Origin: a virus
Virus record (IMG/VR): IMGVR_UViG_3300028786_000159
Coordinates: 1-21,702 of that record
DNA length: 21,702 bases
Strand: one strand, 5' to 3'
Below, piece by piece: positions 1 to 8,306 of the stretch. The notes under the pieces are model-generated. The model made no database searches, had not been told where the DNA came from, and saw only the letters and a program-made list of their open reading frames with translations. Numbering within the stretch: position 1 is the stretch's first letter; the number at the start of each line of letters is the position of its first letter. The translations under genes were made by a program, and so were the position numbers.

Positions 1-293
1 GACCTGCTGGTGGATGACGTCGTTCTGGACCTTCTGCTGTTCGATCTGTGCCTTGTGGGCCGCGACGGCCTGATCGGCCTGCGCTCTCGCCTGCAGTGCC
101 AATAGTTTCGGGTCCGGCGGCGCTGGTGGCGGCAACGGCGGATGCAGGAGCTGCCCGGTCCGCGGGTCAACCGCGGTCGGATCGCAAAAGAACCGCTCCG
201 GATTCTTGTGTCCCATGATCTTCGTCAACTCGGCCGCGGTGTTATAGAGCTCGCGGTCGCCGACCAAATTGACCTTGCCGCCCGCGATCAGCT
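1..293 (-). pseudogene. Partial second copy of the phage portal gene (3' region), running off the window
   Basis: The minus strand encodes a stretch of portal protein matching the C-terminal third of the portal copy at 4049-5719. It includes GDRELYNTAAELTKIMGHK, the Pro-rich LLHPPLPPP segment and the start of the Ala/Gln-rich helical tail. Bases 1-293 align with 4271-4566 with about five substitutions and one 3-base indel, so the duplication is recent. Upstream, homology stops about 14 bases past the stop codon of the M23 tail protein (307), and an in-frame TGA precedes the portal reading frame with no good start, so this copy cannot make a full portal. Its 3' end lies beyond base 1. It is best read as a recombination scar, one of three portal-derived pieces that adjoin effector-like genes here. 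Confidence 0.85.
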
Positions 294-306
294 CCTTGCA
301 TCAAAA

Positions 307-1992
307 TCAGATCGGGTACTCACGGTTAAGATATCGAATATACTCATCCAGAAACGGAATCCCCGTTACCTGCGATCGGCCCAACCCGCGATCATCTGCG
401 GAACCGCCGTGGCCGCTCGAGCGATCTGGAAAACCGAAGATCGGTAGTGAAACCGGCCAGTCCGGCATCGGCTGACCGGTAAAGAGCCCAAGCGGTCGTG
501 AAGCTTGCTGCGGCAACGCGAACTGCGCCATGCTTGGCGCAGAGCCCCGGTTTCCGAAACGATCATCGAAGGAGTTCGAGCGATCGGGAGAAAGAGTCTC
601 GTTCGATGGAACGAACGATACGGCCGGCGCTCCCGTATCAAATGCGGATGCCTGGCCGGCGATGCGTCGGCTGAGATATCGACGATTGTCAGGGGCCAAT
701 GGGGACGCCGCCTCGTTTGCGTCAGGAATAGACCCGTCGTTTTCGCCGACAATACCTGGCGCTACACCGCCTAGCGGGAGAAGGTTCGACTGCGATGCTT
801 CCGCCGAACCAATCAAGCCGTTCCCGATCCACTTCAAGACACCGCCTCGGGGGGCCGCAGCCCCGCTACCAATAGCGCCTGAAGCGAGCGGGATGTCCGG
901 ACTAGACGCTGCGGATGACGGCGAGACAGCAACGCCGGAGGCCGCCAATTGCCTGTATCTCTGCAGTTCGCGCAAAACCGGCGAGCGGAATCTGTCGGTA
1001 TCGTCCGTCGGCGTCGGATTCCCGTATCCGGAACGATCGTCAAGCAAACCCTGCCGGTCGTATACGCGCCCGTTCGAAGTGGGCACGAGCGCACCGGTCG
1101 GATACAGCGGCTGAGGCGGCAACGAGCGCGGCGCAAATCGTCCGCCAGTCGAGAACGGGCCAGGCGCCCCGGGATCCATCGGTGCGGGATCGAGGAGAGA
1201 CGATCCGCCGGGTGCGGCCAATGACCCGTTCGGCCTGGAAACAAACGGTATGTCTGGCCCGACAAAATCCGGAGCAACCATCGGCGACGAGTTGCCGACG
1301 CGACCGCCACCGTCGTATGTCGCCGCGATATCCGGCAAGCTGCCGATGCCCTTCCCATCGCCTATTGGCGTCGCTGCAGGAGAGTAAATAGCAGAAAAGC
1401 GATCGTTGAAATTCAGGGAGGACTCCGCAAGCGGTGCGACTCGTTGATCGCTATTCCGAGGGTCACCAAGATCGGGACGGGCTCGCGGTAGGGGAATCTG
1501 GTCCAACAGTGCCGCTGGATCGAGAACGTTCATCGGGCGGTCATCCAAGAATTCCTTCAACAATATTGAAAGAGGACCGCCAGCATAATTACTTTTTTTC
1601 TGTGCCTTCTCAATAGCATTCGTTGCATTTTCCGAAAGCAACGAAAAATGCAGGTGGACTCCCCTCGATGCCGTCCCCGTGTTTCCTACACGACCAACTA
1701 TATTTCCTTCCTCGATCTGTTCGCCAAATGTCAGCGAAGGTCGATCTCGCATATGAGCATACAAGGAACCCGTCCCATCGGCATTTCGAACGATGATCAC
1801 ATTTCCGAGGCCCGCGTTATATCCAGAATAAATAATACGACCGCCTGAAACCGACTGTATTTCCGTTCCTGCGGGCGCCACGGCGTCGATCCCAGGATGA
1901 AATTCACGTATTGCGGGGTTACGTGGGTCGTTTCGATCCCCATACCCAGATTTCCATACAAATTGCGGACCGAATTTAGCTGTGCTGCTCAT
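307..1992 (-). CDS. Effector-like M23 metallopeptidase with shared Pro-rich C-terminal tail (protein A)
   Basis: This 561-aa protein has an N-terminal M23 (LytM/lysostaphin-like) zinc endopeptidase domain at about residues 1-120. The full ligand set is visible: HPGID (H32, D36), LYAH (H80) and HLHF (H113, H115). Enzymes of this family cut peptidoglycan cross-bridges, so a cell-wall target in the periplasm is likely. No signal peptide is visible. Residues 160-561 are low-complexity and Pro/Ser/Gly-rich, with the blocks shared by other proteins here: SRRIAGQASAFDTGAP (441-456), DDRFG (476-480), RPLGLFTGQPMPDW (499-512) and the terminal FLDEYIRYLNRE. Its ATG overlaps the stop of the exported protein upstream (ATGA), with a GGAG site 8 bases before it, so the two are translationally coupled. 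A portal-gene fragment follows directly. The peptidase call is strong; the effector role is inferred. Confidence 0.85.
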   Translation of the reverse strand: MSSTAKFGPQFVWKSGYGDRNDPRNPAIREFHPGIDAVAPAGTEIQSVSGGRIIYSGYNAGLGNVIIVRNADGTGSLYAHMRDRPSLTFGEQIEEGNIVGRVGNTGTASRGVHLHFSLLSENATNAIEKAQKKSNYAGGPLSILLKEFLDDRPMNVLDPAALLDQIPLPRARPDLGDPRNSDQRVAPLAESSLNFNDRFSAIYSPAATPIGDGKGIGSLPDIAATYDGGGRVGNSSPMVAPDFVGPDIPFVSRPNGSLAAPGGSSLLDPAPMDPGAPGPFSTGGRFAPRSLPPQPLYPTGALVPTSNGRVYDRQGLLDDRSGYGNPTPTDDTDRFRSPVLRELQRYRQLAASGVAVSPSSAASSPDIPLASGAIGSGAAAPRGGVLKWIGNGLIGSAEASQSNLLPLGGVAPGIVGENDGSIPDANEAASPLAPDNRRYLSRRIAGQASAFDTGAPAVSFVPSNETLSPDRSNSFDDRFGNRGSAPSMAQFALPQQASRPLGLFTGQPMPDWPVSLPIFGFPDRSSGHGGSADDRGLGRSQVTGIPFLDEYIRYLNREYPI

Positions 1993-3128
1993 TTGGATCT
2001 CCGTGAAAGATCAACCACGAACCCCGCCGTGCATGCAACGTAACCTCCCTCACAACCGGTGAAGCTAGTCACCCACGTCAAAACCACCTTTTTCCCCGAT
2101 GGAGACACATTCGGCTGCATGAGCCCCCTTGTGCGCGACGCGAATTTCTGGCGCACCAGGACGTCTCCTCCCCATTCTCGGATTTCAACGAGATACCTGG
2201 CCGGCTCGTAATAGCTTTCCTCTCCACGCTTCCGCTTGCCCACACTACGGACAGTTCCGATGATATTCTCACCCAACGATACGCGCATCACGCCAGCCAT
2301 GATCGCATCGCATTTGATATCTTCGATCCGGCATTTGAAAATTGTCCCATCGCCGTCTTCGTCTGCGACAGGAACCAGGAACAGGAGTAGATAGCGCCCA
2401 TCCGCGGTGAAACTTCCCCTTCGAAACGTAAATCCCGCAGGCAATTTGCCCGATCCAAGTCGGCCTTTACGAACGTCAAATACGTCGATGGCCGACATAT
2501 CCTTCATCGAAGGAAATACTCTGACGGCGAACAGCATCGATGAATCATTTTTCCAGAAAATTCTGATCGTTCGCGATTCCACGACAATCACGTTTTTCAT
2601 ACGGCCATCGGAGGCCAAATTAAGCGGCTCGCTACTGGCGATGCTGCTGAAATCTGGCGCGACCGAGACGGTTGCTTCTTGATTGTTCGCAAGTACACTT
2701 GTTGCGCCACTGCCGACGTTCAATTGTGAGACCTGTCCCTTACGATCCGTAAAAGCAATGTTTTCTCCACTGCTGTCGCAACGATGCTCCACCGTCTCCG
2801 GCAATACAAATGATGCGGATGCTTCTTTTGCTACGCCATAAATTGTGAAATTTCGATTTTCTCTCATCAGCCAGTATTCCTGCGATCCGCACCAGCCTGC
2901 AAAGTAGCCGTGCTGAAGGGCTTCATGGCGAAAATCATCGAAGGTTGGAATTGCACTACTCCGAGTGCCTACATCGCGTTTTTGTACCTGCGCTTCCGCC
3001 CCTGACGGAAACAGGAAGAGGAATGCAACAATCAAACCAAGAAGGGCGTAGCCGCAACCAGGGCCATTATCGCGCCATAACTCCGAACCCCGCTGACCAT
3101 ACGGACCCGATTGGCGGTACCTGGGCAT
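1989..3128 (-). CDS. Exported propeller-like protein, candidate immunity protein for the adjacent M23 protein
   Basis: This 379-aa protein has a hydrophobic export segment at about residues 27-43 (YALLGLIVAFLFLF) ending in a plausible AEA cleavage site. The mature part is built of short beta-strand-like units such as CDSSGENIAFTDRKGQVSQL and GSFTADGRYLLLFLVP, resembling TolB/WD40-type propeller blades. No catalytic motif is recognised. The start has a strong ribosome site (AAAGGGGAAG) 3-4 bases before ATG. Its stop overlaps the start of the M23 tail protein, so they form a two-gene operon. An exported partner encoded directly before a wall-cutting enzyme fits a periplasmic immunity protein, but this is inference. 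A broken paralogue lies immediately upstream (3151-3689). Base composition looks more AT-rich than the portal gene, consistent with separate acquisition. Confidence 0.7.
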   Translation of the reverse strand: MPRYRQSGPYGQRGSELWRDNGPGCGYALLGLIVAFLFLFPSGAEAQVQKRDVGTRSSAIPTFDDFRHEALQHGYFAGWCGSQEYWLMRENRNFTIYGVAKEASASFVLPETVEHRCDSSGENIAFTDRKGQVSQLNVGSGATSVLANNQEATVSVAPDFSSIASSEPLNLASDGRMKNVIVVESRTIRIFWKNDSSMLFAVRVFPSMKDMSAIDVFDVRKGRLGSGKLPAGFTFRRGSFTADGRYLLLFLVPVADEDGDGTIFKCRIEDIKCDAIMAGVMRVSLGENIIGTVRSVGKRKRGEESYYEPARYLVEIREWGGDVLVRQKFASRTRGLMQPNVSPSGKKVVLTWVTSFTGCEGGYVACTAGFVVDLSRRSK

Positions 3129-3150
3129 ATCTTCCCCTTTATTCTGTTAG

Positions 3151-3689
3151 TCATCGTTCGACACCGGGAACGACGATACCGGTGATGGTACGGTCAGGTA
3201 CTCGCTTGCCCGAAATATTTTTAAGCCGAGCGACACCTCCAGCAATATTGACTTCCGAAACCCGTCCATCCTCTTGATCGACAAAGATCAGCTTTTCGCT
3301 GTTGCCACCACAGAGCAAGTTCGACCTGAGTGGAAAAGAAAGCGGAGATGCCTTCACTTCGCCGTCATTGACTTCGTAGCGCCGGTCCACCTCCATAACG
3401 ATCCTGTCACCGCACCATTTCACGAACCTTCCACGAGTGTTGTGCTTCGCAGCGCCTCGCGTGCGGGGAGGGTATCGCCAGGCGTCCTCGGCGGTCCCTG
3501 CTCTGCGCGACAGCCAATTGCAGATGCCAGCAGAGAAACCGCAAACAAGTTAACGGCCACAATGACCATAATGGTTCTACGATTAACGACAGGCGCGGCG
3601 TTGCGATGGATTGGAGCAGGCAAGTAAAAGACCATGAGAGAGCCGATGATTTTGACCGGAATTCTTCGTTGGCTGAGCCAATAGAACAA
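3151..3689 (-). pseudogene. Frameshifted and truncated paralogue of the exported propeller-like protein
   Basis: Two ORFs overlap by 4 bases: 3420-3689 (89 aa, hydrophobic export segment MVIVAVNLFAVSLLASAIGC near its middle) and 3151-3423 (90 aa, GTG start). Read across the junction they align with the start of the intact gene at 1989-3128: EAL followed shortly by WCG, then S-F-x-L, a Cys, E-x-I/L-x-F-x-D, and GxVSxxNxxxG. The intact protein has these in one frame, so the likeliest explanation is a frameshift near 3420. The copy also ends about 200 residues early. Two coupled small genes (GTGA overlap) remain possible. It is probably the remains of an orphan immunity-type gene whose partner was lost or replaced. 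Confidence 0.6.
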
Positions 3690-3753
3690 AGAGAGAACTT
3701 TGTCAAAGCGCTCCTTCGGGTTGTGTCCACTGTTCCCCCTTCAGCGCCGCCCT

Positions 3754-4056
3754 TCACAGGATTCCAAACCGCCTCCTCCGCCGCTCCGCGGTCTGCGCCA
3801 ACTCCTTCAACTCCACCTGCGCCAATTTTCCATTGGCAACGACGGCCGTTAGATGATCGCGCACCTTGCCGACGATGTTGATCGCGAGAAACAGTTTCTC
3901 GCGTCCTGCAACATCTTCGATCGTGGTAGCACGCCAAGCGGCGGTGTAATTCTGCTCCAGGGTGCTAAAGGCCTCGGTCAGCAGTTCGTCGTCGATCAGC
4001 TCCTGCGCACGCAGGGTCTTCGCGGCGGCTTGATCCAGCCTGTTTTCATCAGACAT
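3754..4056 (-). CDS. Small phage protein overlapping the portal gene
   Basis: This predicted 100-aa protein starts MSDENRLDQAAAKTLRAQEL and is rich in Ala, Glu and Leu, with long predicted helices and a basic end (ERRRRRFGIL). The chosen ATG (4056) overlaps the portal stop codon (TGA at 4051-4049) and has GGAGAGG about ten bases upstream, within the portal 3' end, so it is translationally coupled to the portal. An upstream start at 4101 in the same frame is possible but lies deeper in the portal gene. I recall proteins like this after portals in rhizobial prophages but know no function; a structural or scaffold accessory role is a guess. It is the last recognisable phage structural-cluster gene before the A module. 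Confidence 0.7.
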   Translation of the reverse strand: MSDENRLDQAAAKTLRAQELIDDELLTEAFSTLEQNYTAAWRATTIEDVAGREKLFLAINIVGKVRDHLTAVVANGKLAQVELKELAQTAERRRRRFGIL

Positions 4057-5719
4057 CGTACTGATCCTCTCCGCCGGTCTTCTTCTGTATTCTTGCATCA
4101 CGGCCGGCCACCGCGCCTAGTGCGGCCTCCGCGACCTCCATCTCGTGCTGCGCTTGCGCGTGCTGCATCTTTTGCTGCGCGGTTGCCGCATTAAGATGTG
4201 CATCAAGCAGCTTCATCTTGCTCTCAAGTTCGGCCTTGATCTTGGCCAGCTCTATCTCCGCCTGAACCTTGACCTGCTGGTGGATGACGTCGTTCTGGAC
4301 CTTCTGCTGTTCGATCTGTGCCTTGTGGGCCGCGACGGCCTGATCGGCCTGCGCTCTCGCCTGCAGTGCCAATAGTTTCGGGTCCGGCGGCGCTGCCGGT
4401 GGCGGCAACGGCGGATGCAGGAGCTGTCCGGTTCGCGGATCGACCGCGGTCGGATCGCAAAAGAACCGCTCCGGATTCTTGTGTCCCATGATCTTCGTCA
4501 ACTCGGCCGCGGTGTTATAGAGCTCGCGATCGCCGACCAAATTGACCTTGCCGCCCGCGATCAGCTGTTTCTGGATGTTGGCGAGCGCCATCACCTGCGC
4601 AAACTGCTGCGCCTTGCCGCCGGCGCCGAGGCCGACATTGATGGTCATGTCGTCGCGGGTTTTCCAATCCCTGGGGTCGACCGCGACCCAGGCATTGCGC
4701 AGCCGCACCGTCTGCTGCTGCTGGCCGTGCTTGCGGATCGTGCCGTGCAGCAGTGCAAAGATATCCCGCACGCCCTCCGCCATGATGCGCGCGATCAGCT
4801 TGATCCGCATTTGCGAGGCTGAAAATACCTGCGCCACCGCGGTGGCCGACTGGTTCTGTAGCGCGTTGGCATCGATGCCTTGCGACTGCCGGCTGAGACC
4901 GGTACGGGTCTCCAGTTCAGCGTCGAGATACTGCATCATCGGATAGATCGATGCGGTGATGTCGGGCACCACCTGCCAGTTCAGCCCGCCCGGGGTCTTG
5001 GTACGAACCACGCCGCCCGGCCGCGATACCAGCAGATCGTCGAGCGTATTCGGCCCGGCATTGGCCTCGGACACTTCGACCCTCGGATTGTTGTGCAAAT
5101 AGAGATTATCCAGCGCGCCGCGTTTGAGCGCGGTCTTTTCCCGCTGCAGCGGCATCACGAGATCGGCGATCGAGCGGCCGAAGAAGCGATGCGTCATCGG
5201 CACCGGCGTGGTGGTCGCGAACGGCATATCGTCGAACGGCGTGATGCATTCACGCCCATCCTTGCGAAGCACTTCGGCCTGGTCGCCGCCGGTGATGACC
5301 TGGTAGAGGCAGGGCCTGCCGTCACCTTCATAGTCCATCCGCACATAATGCTCGGTGATGCGAACCAATCGCGCGGCGGCGTTTGCTCCATCGGTGATCG
5401 GGCCAAAATGTTCATCAGCAGTATCGCGGGCGAGCGTTTCTACGTTGCTGCCGGTATAGTCATCGAGCGACCTGATCTGATCGGCGTCAAAGCCTTCGGC
5501 AATCAGCTGCGCTTCGCTCTTGGTGACGACTTCGTGGAAGCAATAGTTGCAGTCGCGGATGCTGCGCGCGCCGCGCTCGATGCCGAATTCCTCGGGCGGC
5601 ACGCCCATGACTCTGGCTTGAGCGAATTTCCGCGTGGTCACGATGGTGACGTCGTGCGTGACTGGCAGGGAGGACGCCGGCGGAGCCGGAGCCCCCTTGA
5701 GAGGGGTAGCAATGTTCAT
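4049..5719 (-). pseudogene. Phage portal protein, C-terminal two-thirds (gene split)
   Basis: This 556-aa ORF carries the body of a podovirus/P22-like portal. Recognisable parts are VPPEEFGIERGARSIRDCNY early on, RFFGRSIADLVMPLQREKTA in the stem/clip region, TRTGLSRQSQGIDANALQN, and a long Ala/Gln-rich C-terminal helix. Portals form the dodecameric ring through which DNA enters the capsid. The N-terminal third lies at 12721-13290, separated by about 7 kb of foreign genes. The break falls in the Pro/Ala-rich linker (APAPPASSLP). ATG 5719 has GGAG five bases upstream, and an in-frame TTG lies four codons earlier, so the fragment could be translated alone. A working portal from two polypeptides is unlikely, hence the broken-gene call. 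Confidence 0.85.
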
Positions 5720-5739
5720 CTGTTTCTCCAATTTGGGCG

Positions 5740-5775
5740 CAAAAAATCCCGCCGCGTCTCGCGTTGCGAGGCGCG
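5740..5775 (-). terminator. Possible intrinsic terminator after protein B
   Basis: On the minus strand CGCGCCTCGC and GCGAGACGCG form a 10-base stem with one mismatch and an AAC loop, followed after GCGGGA by six T. The gap between stem and T-run is larger than ideal. It lies between the stop of protein B (5799) and the portal C-terminal fragment, so it would insulate the accessory module from the portal gene. Confidence 0.4.
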
Positions 5776-5798
5776 TTCAGCGGCCAGCCGCCGATCGT

Positions 5799-6740
5799 TC
5801 AGCGATTGCGCAAATATTCCTGGAACAGCCCAGGCAACCCGCCGCTCGGCTGCGTGTCCGAGTTCGACGGATCGAAGACACCCAATTCAGCCAACATGGC
5901 AGGTAATCCGCGGGGCACGCGTTGCGAAGCCAGCGGAAGAAATGGAACGGGAGGCACGCCATTGGTGAAGACGTCTGGGGACGGCAGGCTGTCGCCCGGT
6001 CTCAGCTGCGGTGGCCAATTGGGATTGGTGCCGACAAATGCGGGGGGTTGGCCAGCGAGGCCACCCGCGGGCGTCGATCCATTTTGAGGCATGAACTGTG
6101 TGTTCGATCGCCGGGCGGAAGGCGCCTGTCCCATCGAAAGCCACACCGGGTCGGACACGGGAAATCCATACTCGAAGGCGTTATTGCGACTGGGAACGCC
6201 GGCTGCGGCCGCGGAATCCCGTACGAATTCACTACGCCATATGGGGGCGCTCGGTAGGCGTACGGATGGCACCTCCTGTGCCGAGCCAGACTCAGGAAAT
6301 CCGTACTCGAAGACGTTATTGCGACCGGCAACACCGGCCCCGGCCGCGGAATCTCGTACGAAATCACTGCGCCACCCGGAGGTATCCGGCATGCGCACCG
6401 GGGAGACTTCTGTTATTGAAGCTCGCTCCGGGTTGGACTCGGGAAATCCATGCTCGAAGACGTTATTTCGGCTGGGAATGCCGGCTGCGGCCACGGAATC
6501 CCGTACAAACTCGCCGCTCCATGCAGGGCTATTCGGTCGCGGATGGTAGTAATTCCGCCAGTAAGCACGGTCTGAATCATAAAGCGCCCATGCATCGGCA
6601 TAGTCATGCAAATGAAAGTCCCTCTTTATCCGATCAGCATAGACCTCTGGCCCATTCGCCTCGTCGATACCAGCTATCTTATTGGCGGCAATCGTACCCC
6701 CAATCCGCTTTGCTGCTTCACGCGCCAAGACATTCCACAC
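5799..6740 (-). CDS. Tail protein B with three internal FVRDS repeats
   Basis: The predicted protein is about 313 aa. I chose GTG 6740 because GGAGG lies six bases upstream; TTG 6746 directly abuts that site. The first 70 residues (start VWNVLAREAAKRIGG) form a short unrecognised domain. Three degenerate repeats of 45-50 residues follow, each with W-x-S-[ED/G]-FVRDSxAAAG, PSRNNVFEYGFPES and a variable spacer. The protein ends in a Pro-rich region and GGLPGLFQEYLRNR, the terminal block shared with proteins C and D. It sits just before the portal C-terminal fragment. The short N-terminus may be the remains of a longer effector domain. Function unknown; the family assignment rests on the tail. 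Confidence 0.7.
   Translation of the reverse strand: MWNVLAREAAKRIGGTIAANKIAGIDEANGPEVYADRIKRDFHLHDYADAWALYDSDRAYWRNYYHPRPNSPAWSGEFVRDSVAAAGIPSRNNVFEHGFPESNPERASITEVSPVRMPDTSGWRSDFVRDSAAGAGVAGRNNVFEYGFPESGSAQEVPSVRLPSAPIWRSEFVRDSAAAAGVPSRNNAFEYGFPVSDPVWLSMGQAPSARRSNTQFMPQNGSTPAGGLAGQPPAFVGTNPNWPPQLRPGDSLPSPDVFTNGVPPVPFLPLASQRVPRGLPAMLAELGVFDPSNSDTQPSGGLPGLFQEYLRNR
6155..6535. repeat. Three degenerate direct repeats inside protein B
   Basis: A block beginning GGAAATCC and continuing into CTCGAAGACGTTATT-like sequence recurs at about 6160, 6295 and 6442 (periods 135 and 147 bases). All copies are in frame and encode the FVRDS/RNNVFEYGFPES protein repeat. Spacers between copies vary in length and sequence. 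Confidence 0.85.
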
Positions 6741-6891
6741 CGGCAACCTCCACCAAAGTCTAAAATCGTGTTTTCACAATGAGGATGCAACGGTCAGTTC
6801 GCGGGTGCATCCGGCAAGGGGCACCTTGCACCTCTCACTCGATACGCCGCATACTCTCCGCCTCGCCAGAACAATTCGCGGGTCGGAAGGC

Positions 6892-7221
6892 TTAGAGGCT
6901 TCCCCTGATCAACAAGGCAAGTCCAAAAGCTACGATGAGGCAGATCACGAGTCCTATGAAGCCCGCGACCATCGAGTCGATCTCGATCCGCCCGTTTTCG
7001 TCGCGCCGATAGCCAATCAAACCAAACTTTCCCGAGGGAGCCGTGAGAGGCCCAACATAAATCTTGCCGAACGAGAACATCGGCAATGCAAATTTCGCTA
7101 CCGCGTAGCCAATAAGTTCGATCAAGATATGAAGCAAAATGCGCATGCGATGCCCGAAGAAATGACGATCAAAAACCACGCGCCGCAGACTTTCGATCCG
7201 AAAGCGGCCGAAACTGTACAA
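6892..7221 (-). CDS. Small membrane protein upstream of protein B, candidate immunity or accessory protein
   Basis: This 109-aa ORF has a hydrophobic segment near residues 30-46 (LLHILIELIGYAVAKFALPM) and a second at the C-terminus (MVAGFIGLVICLIVAFGLAL). Between them is a soluble stretch with FSFGKIYVGPL and GLIGYRRDENGRIE. Two membrane passes are likely. The start is uncertain: TTG 7221 opens the ORF, but the frame is open a few codons further up (ISWTPFF), and a nearby ATG is in another frame, so the true start may have been damaged. It is the gene immediately before protein B, the position the exported partner occupies in modules A and F. No known family is recognised. Confidence 0.5.
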   Translation of the reverse strand: MYSFGRFRIESLRRVVFDRHFFGHRMRILLHILIELIGYAVAKFALPMFSFGKIYVGPLTAPSGKFGLIGYRRDENGRIEIDSMVAGFIGLVICLIVAFGLALLIRGSL

Positions 7222-7251
7222 AAAGAACGGCGTCCAAGATATCAGTTATCA

Positions 7252-7479
7252 TTATAGGGCAGTTTCCCAAGCATCCAAGACACGACAGATTGAACGTTCC
7301 CACCACCTATCGTCGACGTACGGCCGAAGTTGGTAGCAGACTACGCCGGGCGTGCCGCCGTAAGCCCGAGGATAGATCCTTCCGTAATTGTCTATATACT
7401 GGCCGATTCCGAGTCCGCCAGCCCACGAGAGACCAACAGTCCCCCGGCGTATGTCCCTTGCGTCATGGTAGTTCCTCAT
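7252..7479 (-). CDS. Short orphan protein with glycine-rich GIGQYIDNYGRIYP motif, possible effector fragment
   Basis: The 75-aa product starts MRNYHDARDIRRG and contains GLSWAGGLGIGQYIDNYGR, then YPRAYGGTPG. This Gly/aromatic pattern recalls ends of secreted or toxin-like proteins, and protein C also starts with a Gly-rich GLGGTYYWNPGTPE stretch. It overlaps the membrane-protein gene upstream (7463-7843) by 17 bases, the same order (membrane protein, then partner) as in module F. It lacks the Pro-rich shared tail, so it may be a truncated effector whose tail was lost. I do not recognise a defined family. Confidence 0.45.
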   Translation of the reverse strand: MRNYHDARDIRRGTVGLSWAGGLGIGQYIDNYGRIYPRAYGGTPGVVCYQLRPYVDDRWWERSICRVLDAWETAL

Positions 7480-7843
7480 CCCTCTGGTTCACAGCCCGAT
7501 TGCAGTTTTCCTTGTAGATCTTCCAGGATTTGATGGTCGAGAAAATGCTCCACAAAAAGCCGACCAAGATTAAGCAACCGAACGGTACATTCGGCAAGGC
7601 GAAGAAGCCCAGCGCAACACAGAGCAAACACACGCAGCCCGCCCCCAACGCCTTCATGTATTCCACCTGCAACGGCAACGGCGTTGAAGGGGCGAGCGCG
7701 TACACGGAGAATGCATAACGCGAGGTGTACTCGTCCTGAAATTGAGGAGGAAAGGAATCGACTATCGAACGATAGACGATCTCGGATCTGACGCCTGACC
7801 AGATCAGGGCCATCCCACCCATTACGAAAAATACGGCGGCCAT
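7463..7843 (-). CDS. Small polytopic membrane protein
   Basis: The 126-aa product has an N-terminal membrane segment (AAVFFVMGGMALIWSG), a roughly 50-residue soluble loop, and two further hydrophobic stretches (ALGAGCVCLLCVALGFFAL and FGCLILVGFLWSIFS), then a charged C-terminus. Three membrane spans are likely. The ATG follows a short upstream ORF stop (7847-7849) without a strong ribosome site. Its end overlaps the next gene (7479). It is a candidate inner-membrane immunity or accessory protein by position only; no family is recognised. Confidence 0.55.
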   Translation of the reverse strand: MAAVFFVMGGMALIWSGVRSEIVYRSIVDSFPPQFQDEYTSRYAFSVYALAPSTPLPLQVEYMKALGAGCVCLLCVALGFFALPNVPFGCLILVGFLWSIFSTIKSWKIYKENCNRAVNQRDEELP

Positions 7844-7849
7844 GATTCA

Positions 7850-8306
7850 CTCTCGCCCGTGGCGCGGGGAATCAGAATAGTCGGTTGAACGATCCATGCT
7901 GCGACCTCGGACTTTGTGATGGCAACAATTCTTTGGTTGGGCGTGATCGAAACGAAGGGCTACTGTTGTTTCTGATGTAGCCCGCTCGCGACGGCAATGG
8001 CGGCGTCGCTTTTCCTGGCGGCGGTTGCCTCGGTGTGTCAATCCGCGGGGCCCCCGAATAGGAGGCGCGCATAGCCATCGACGATACATTTTCGGGCCGG
8101 CCAACGACCGCACCATTCTGCGATTGTGTTCTCATGCATCGCAATCTTATACTGTAGCGTCAAGTGTACCAAGCGTTCGTGGCCTGCTCGAACGGAAGAT
8201 GATTGTACGTTGATGATGGCGATAGCTGCCCTCAACGATCGATTTGAGATTCGATGCCGGTGCCATCACGGACCGCGCGAGCTCATGGTGAATCGCCGAG
8301 GATGAA
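7850..8306. other. Stretch with no convincing gene
   Basis: A Pro/Ser/Arg-rich minus-strand ORF (7872-8144, 90 aa) spans part of this region but lacks a ribosome site and recognisable motifs. A 16-codon ORF (7847-7897, MDRSTDYSDSPRHGRE) has a start context, GAGGTCGCAGC before ATG, very like that of protein D (GAGGTCGCAAC before ATG), so it may be the stub of a lost tail-protein gene. The remainder to 8306 shows no clear coding sequence. Confidence 0.3.

Noticed and set aside
290-310. Read-through fusion of protein A with the following portal copy
   Set aside because: A ends with TGA at 309-307, and the portal frame has its own in-frame TGA just upstream of the homology, so no fusion is encoded.
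530-1391. Plus-strand ORFs opposite protein A
   Set aside because: They mirror the Pro/Ser/Gly-rich codons of A on the other strand and have Arg/Pro-rich composition without start signals.
4880-5968. 362-codon plus-strand ORF antisense to the portal gene
   Set aside because: His/Arg-rich shadow of a high-GC coding strand; the minus-strand portal reading is clearly real and the plus ORF has no ribosome site or motifs.
6800-6836. Hairpin GGTGCAAGG ... TGCACC upstream of protein B
   Set aside because: Pairing is imperfect with a large bulge and no T-run; not strong enough for a terminator or regulatory element.
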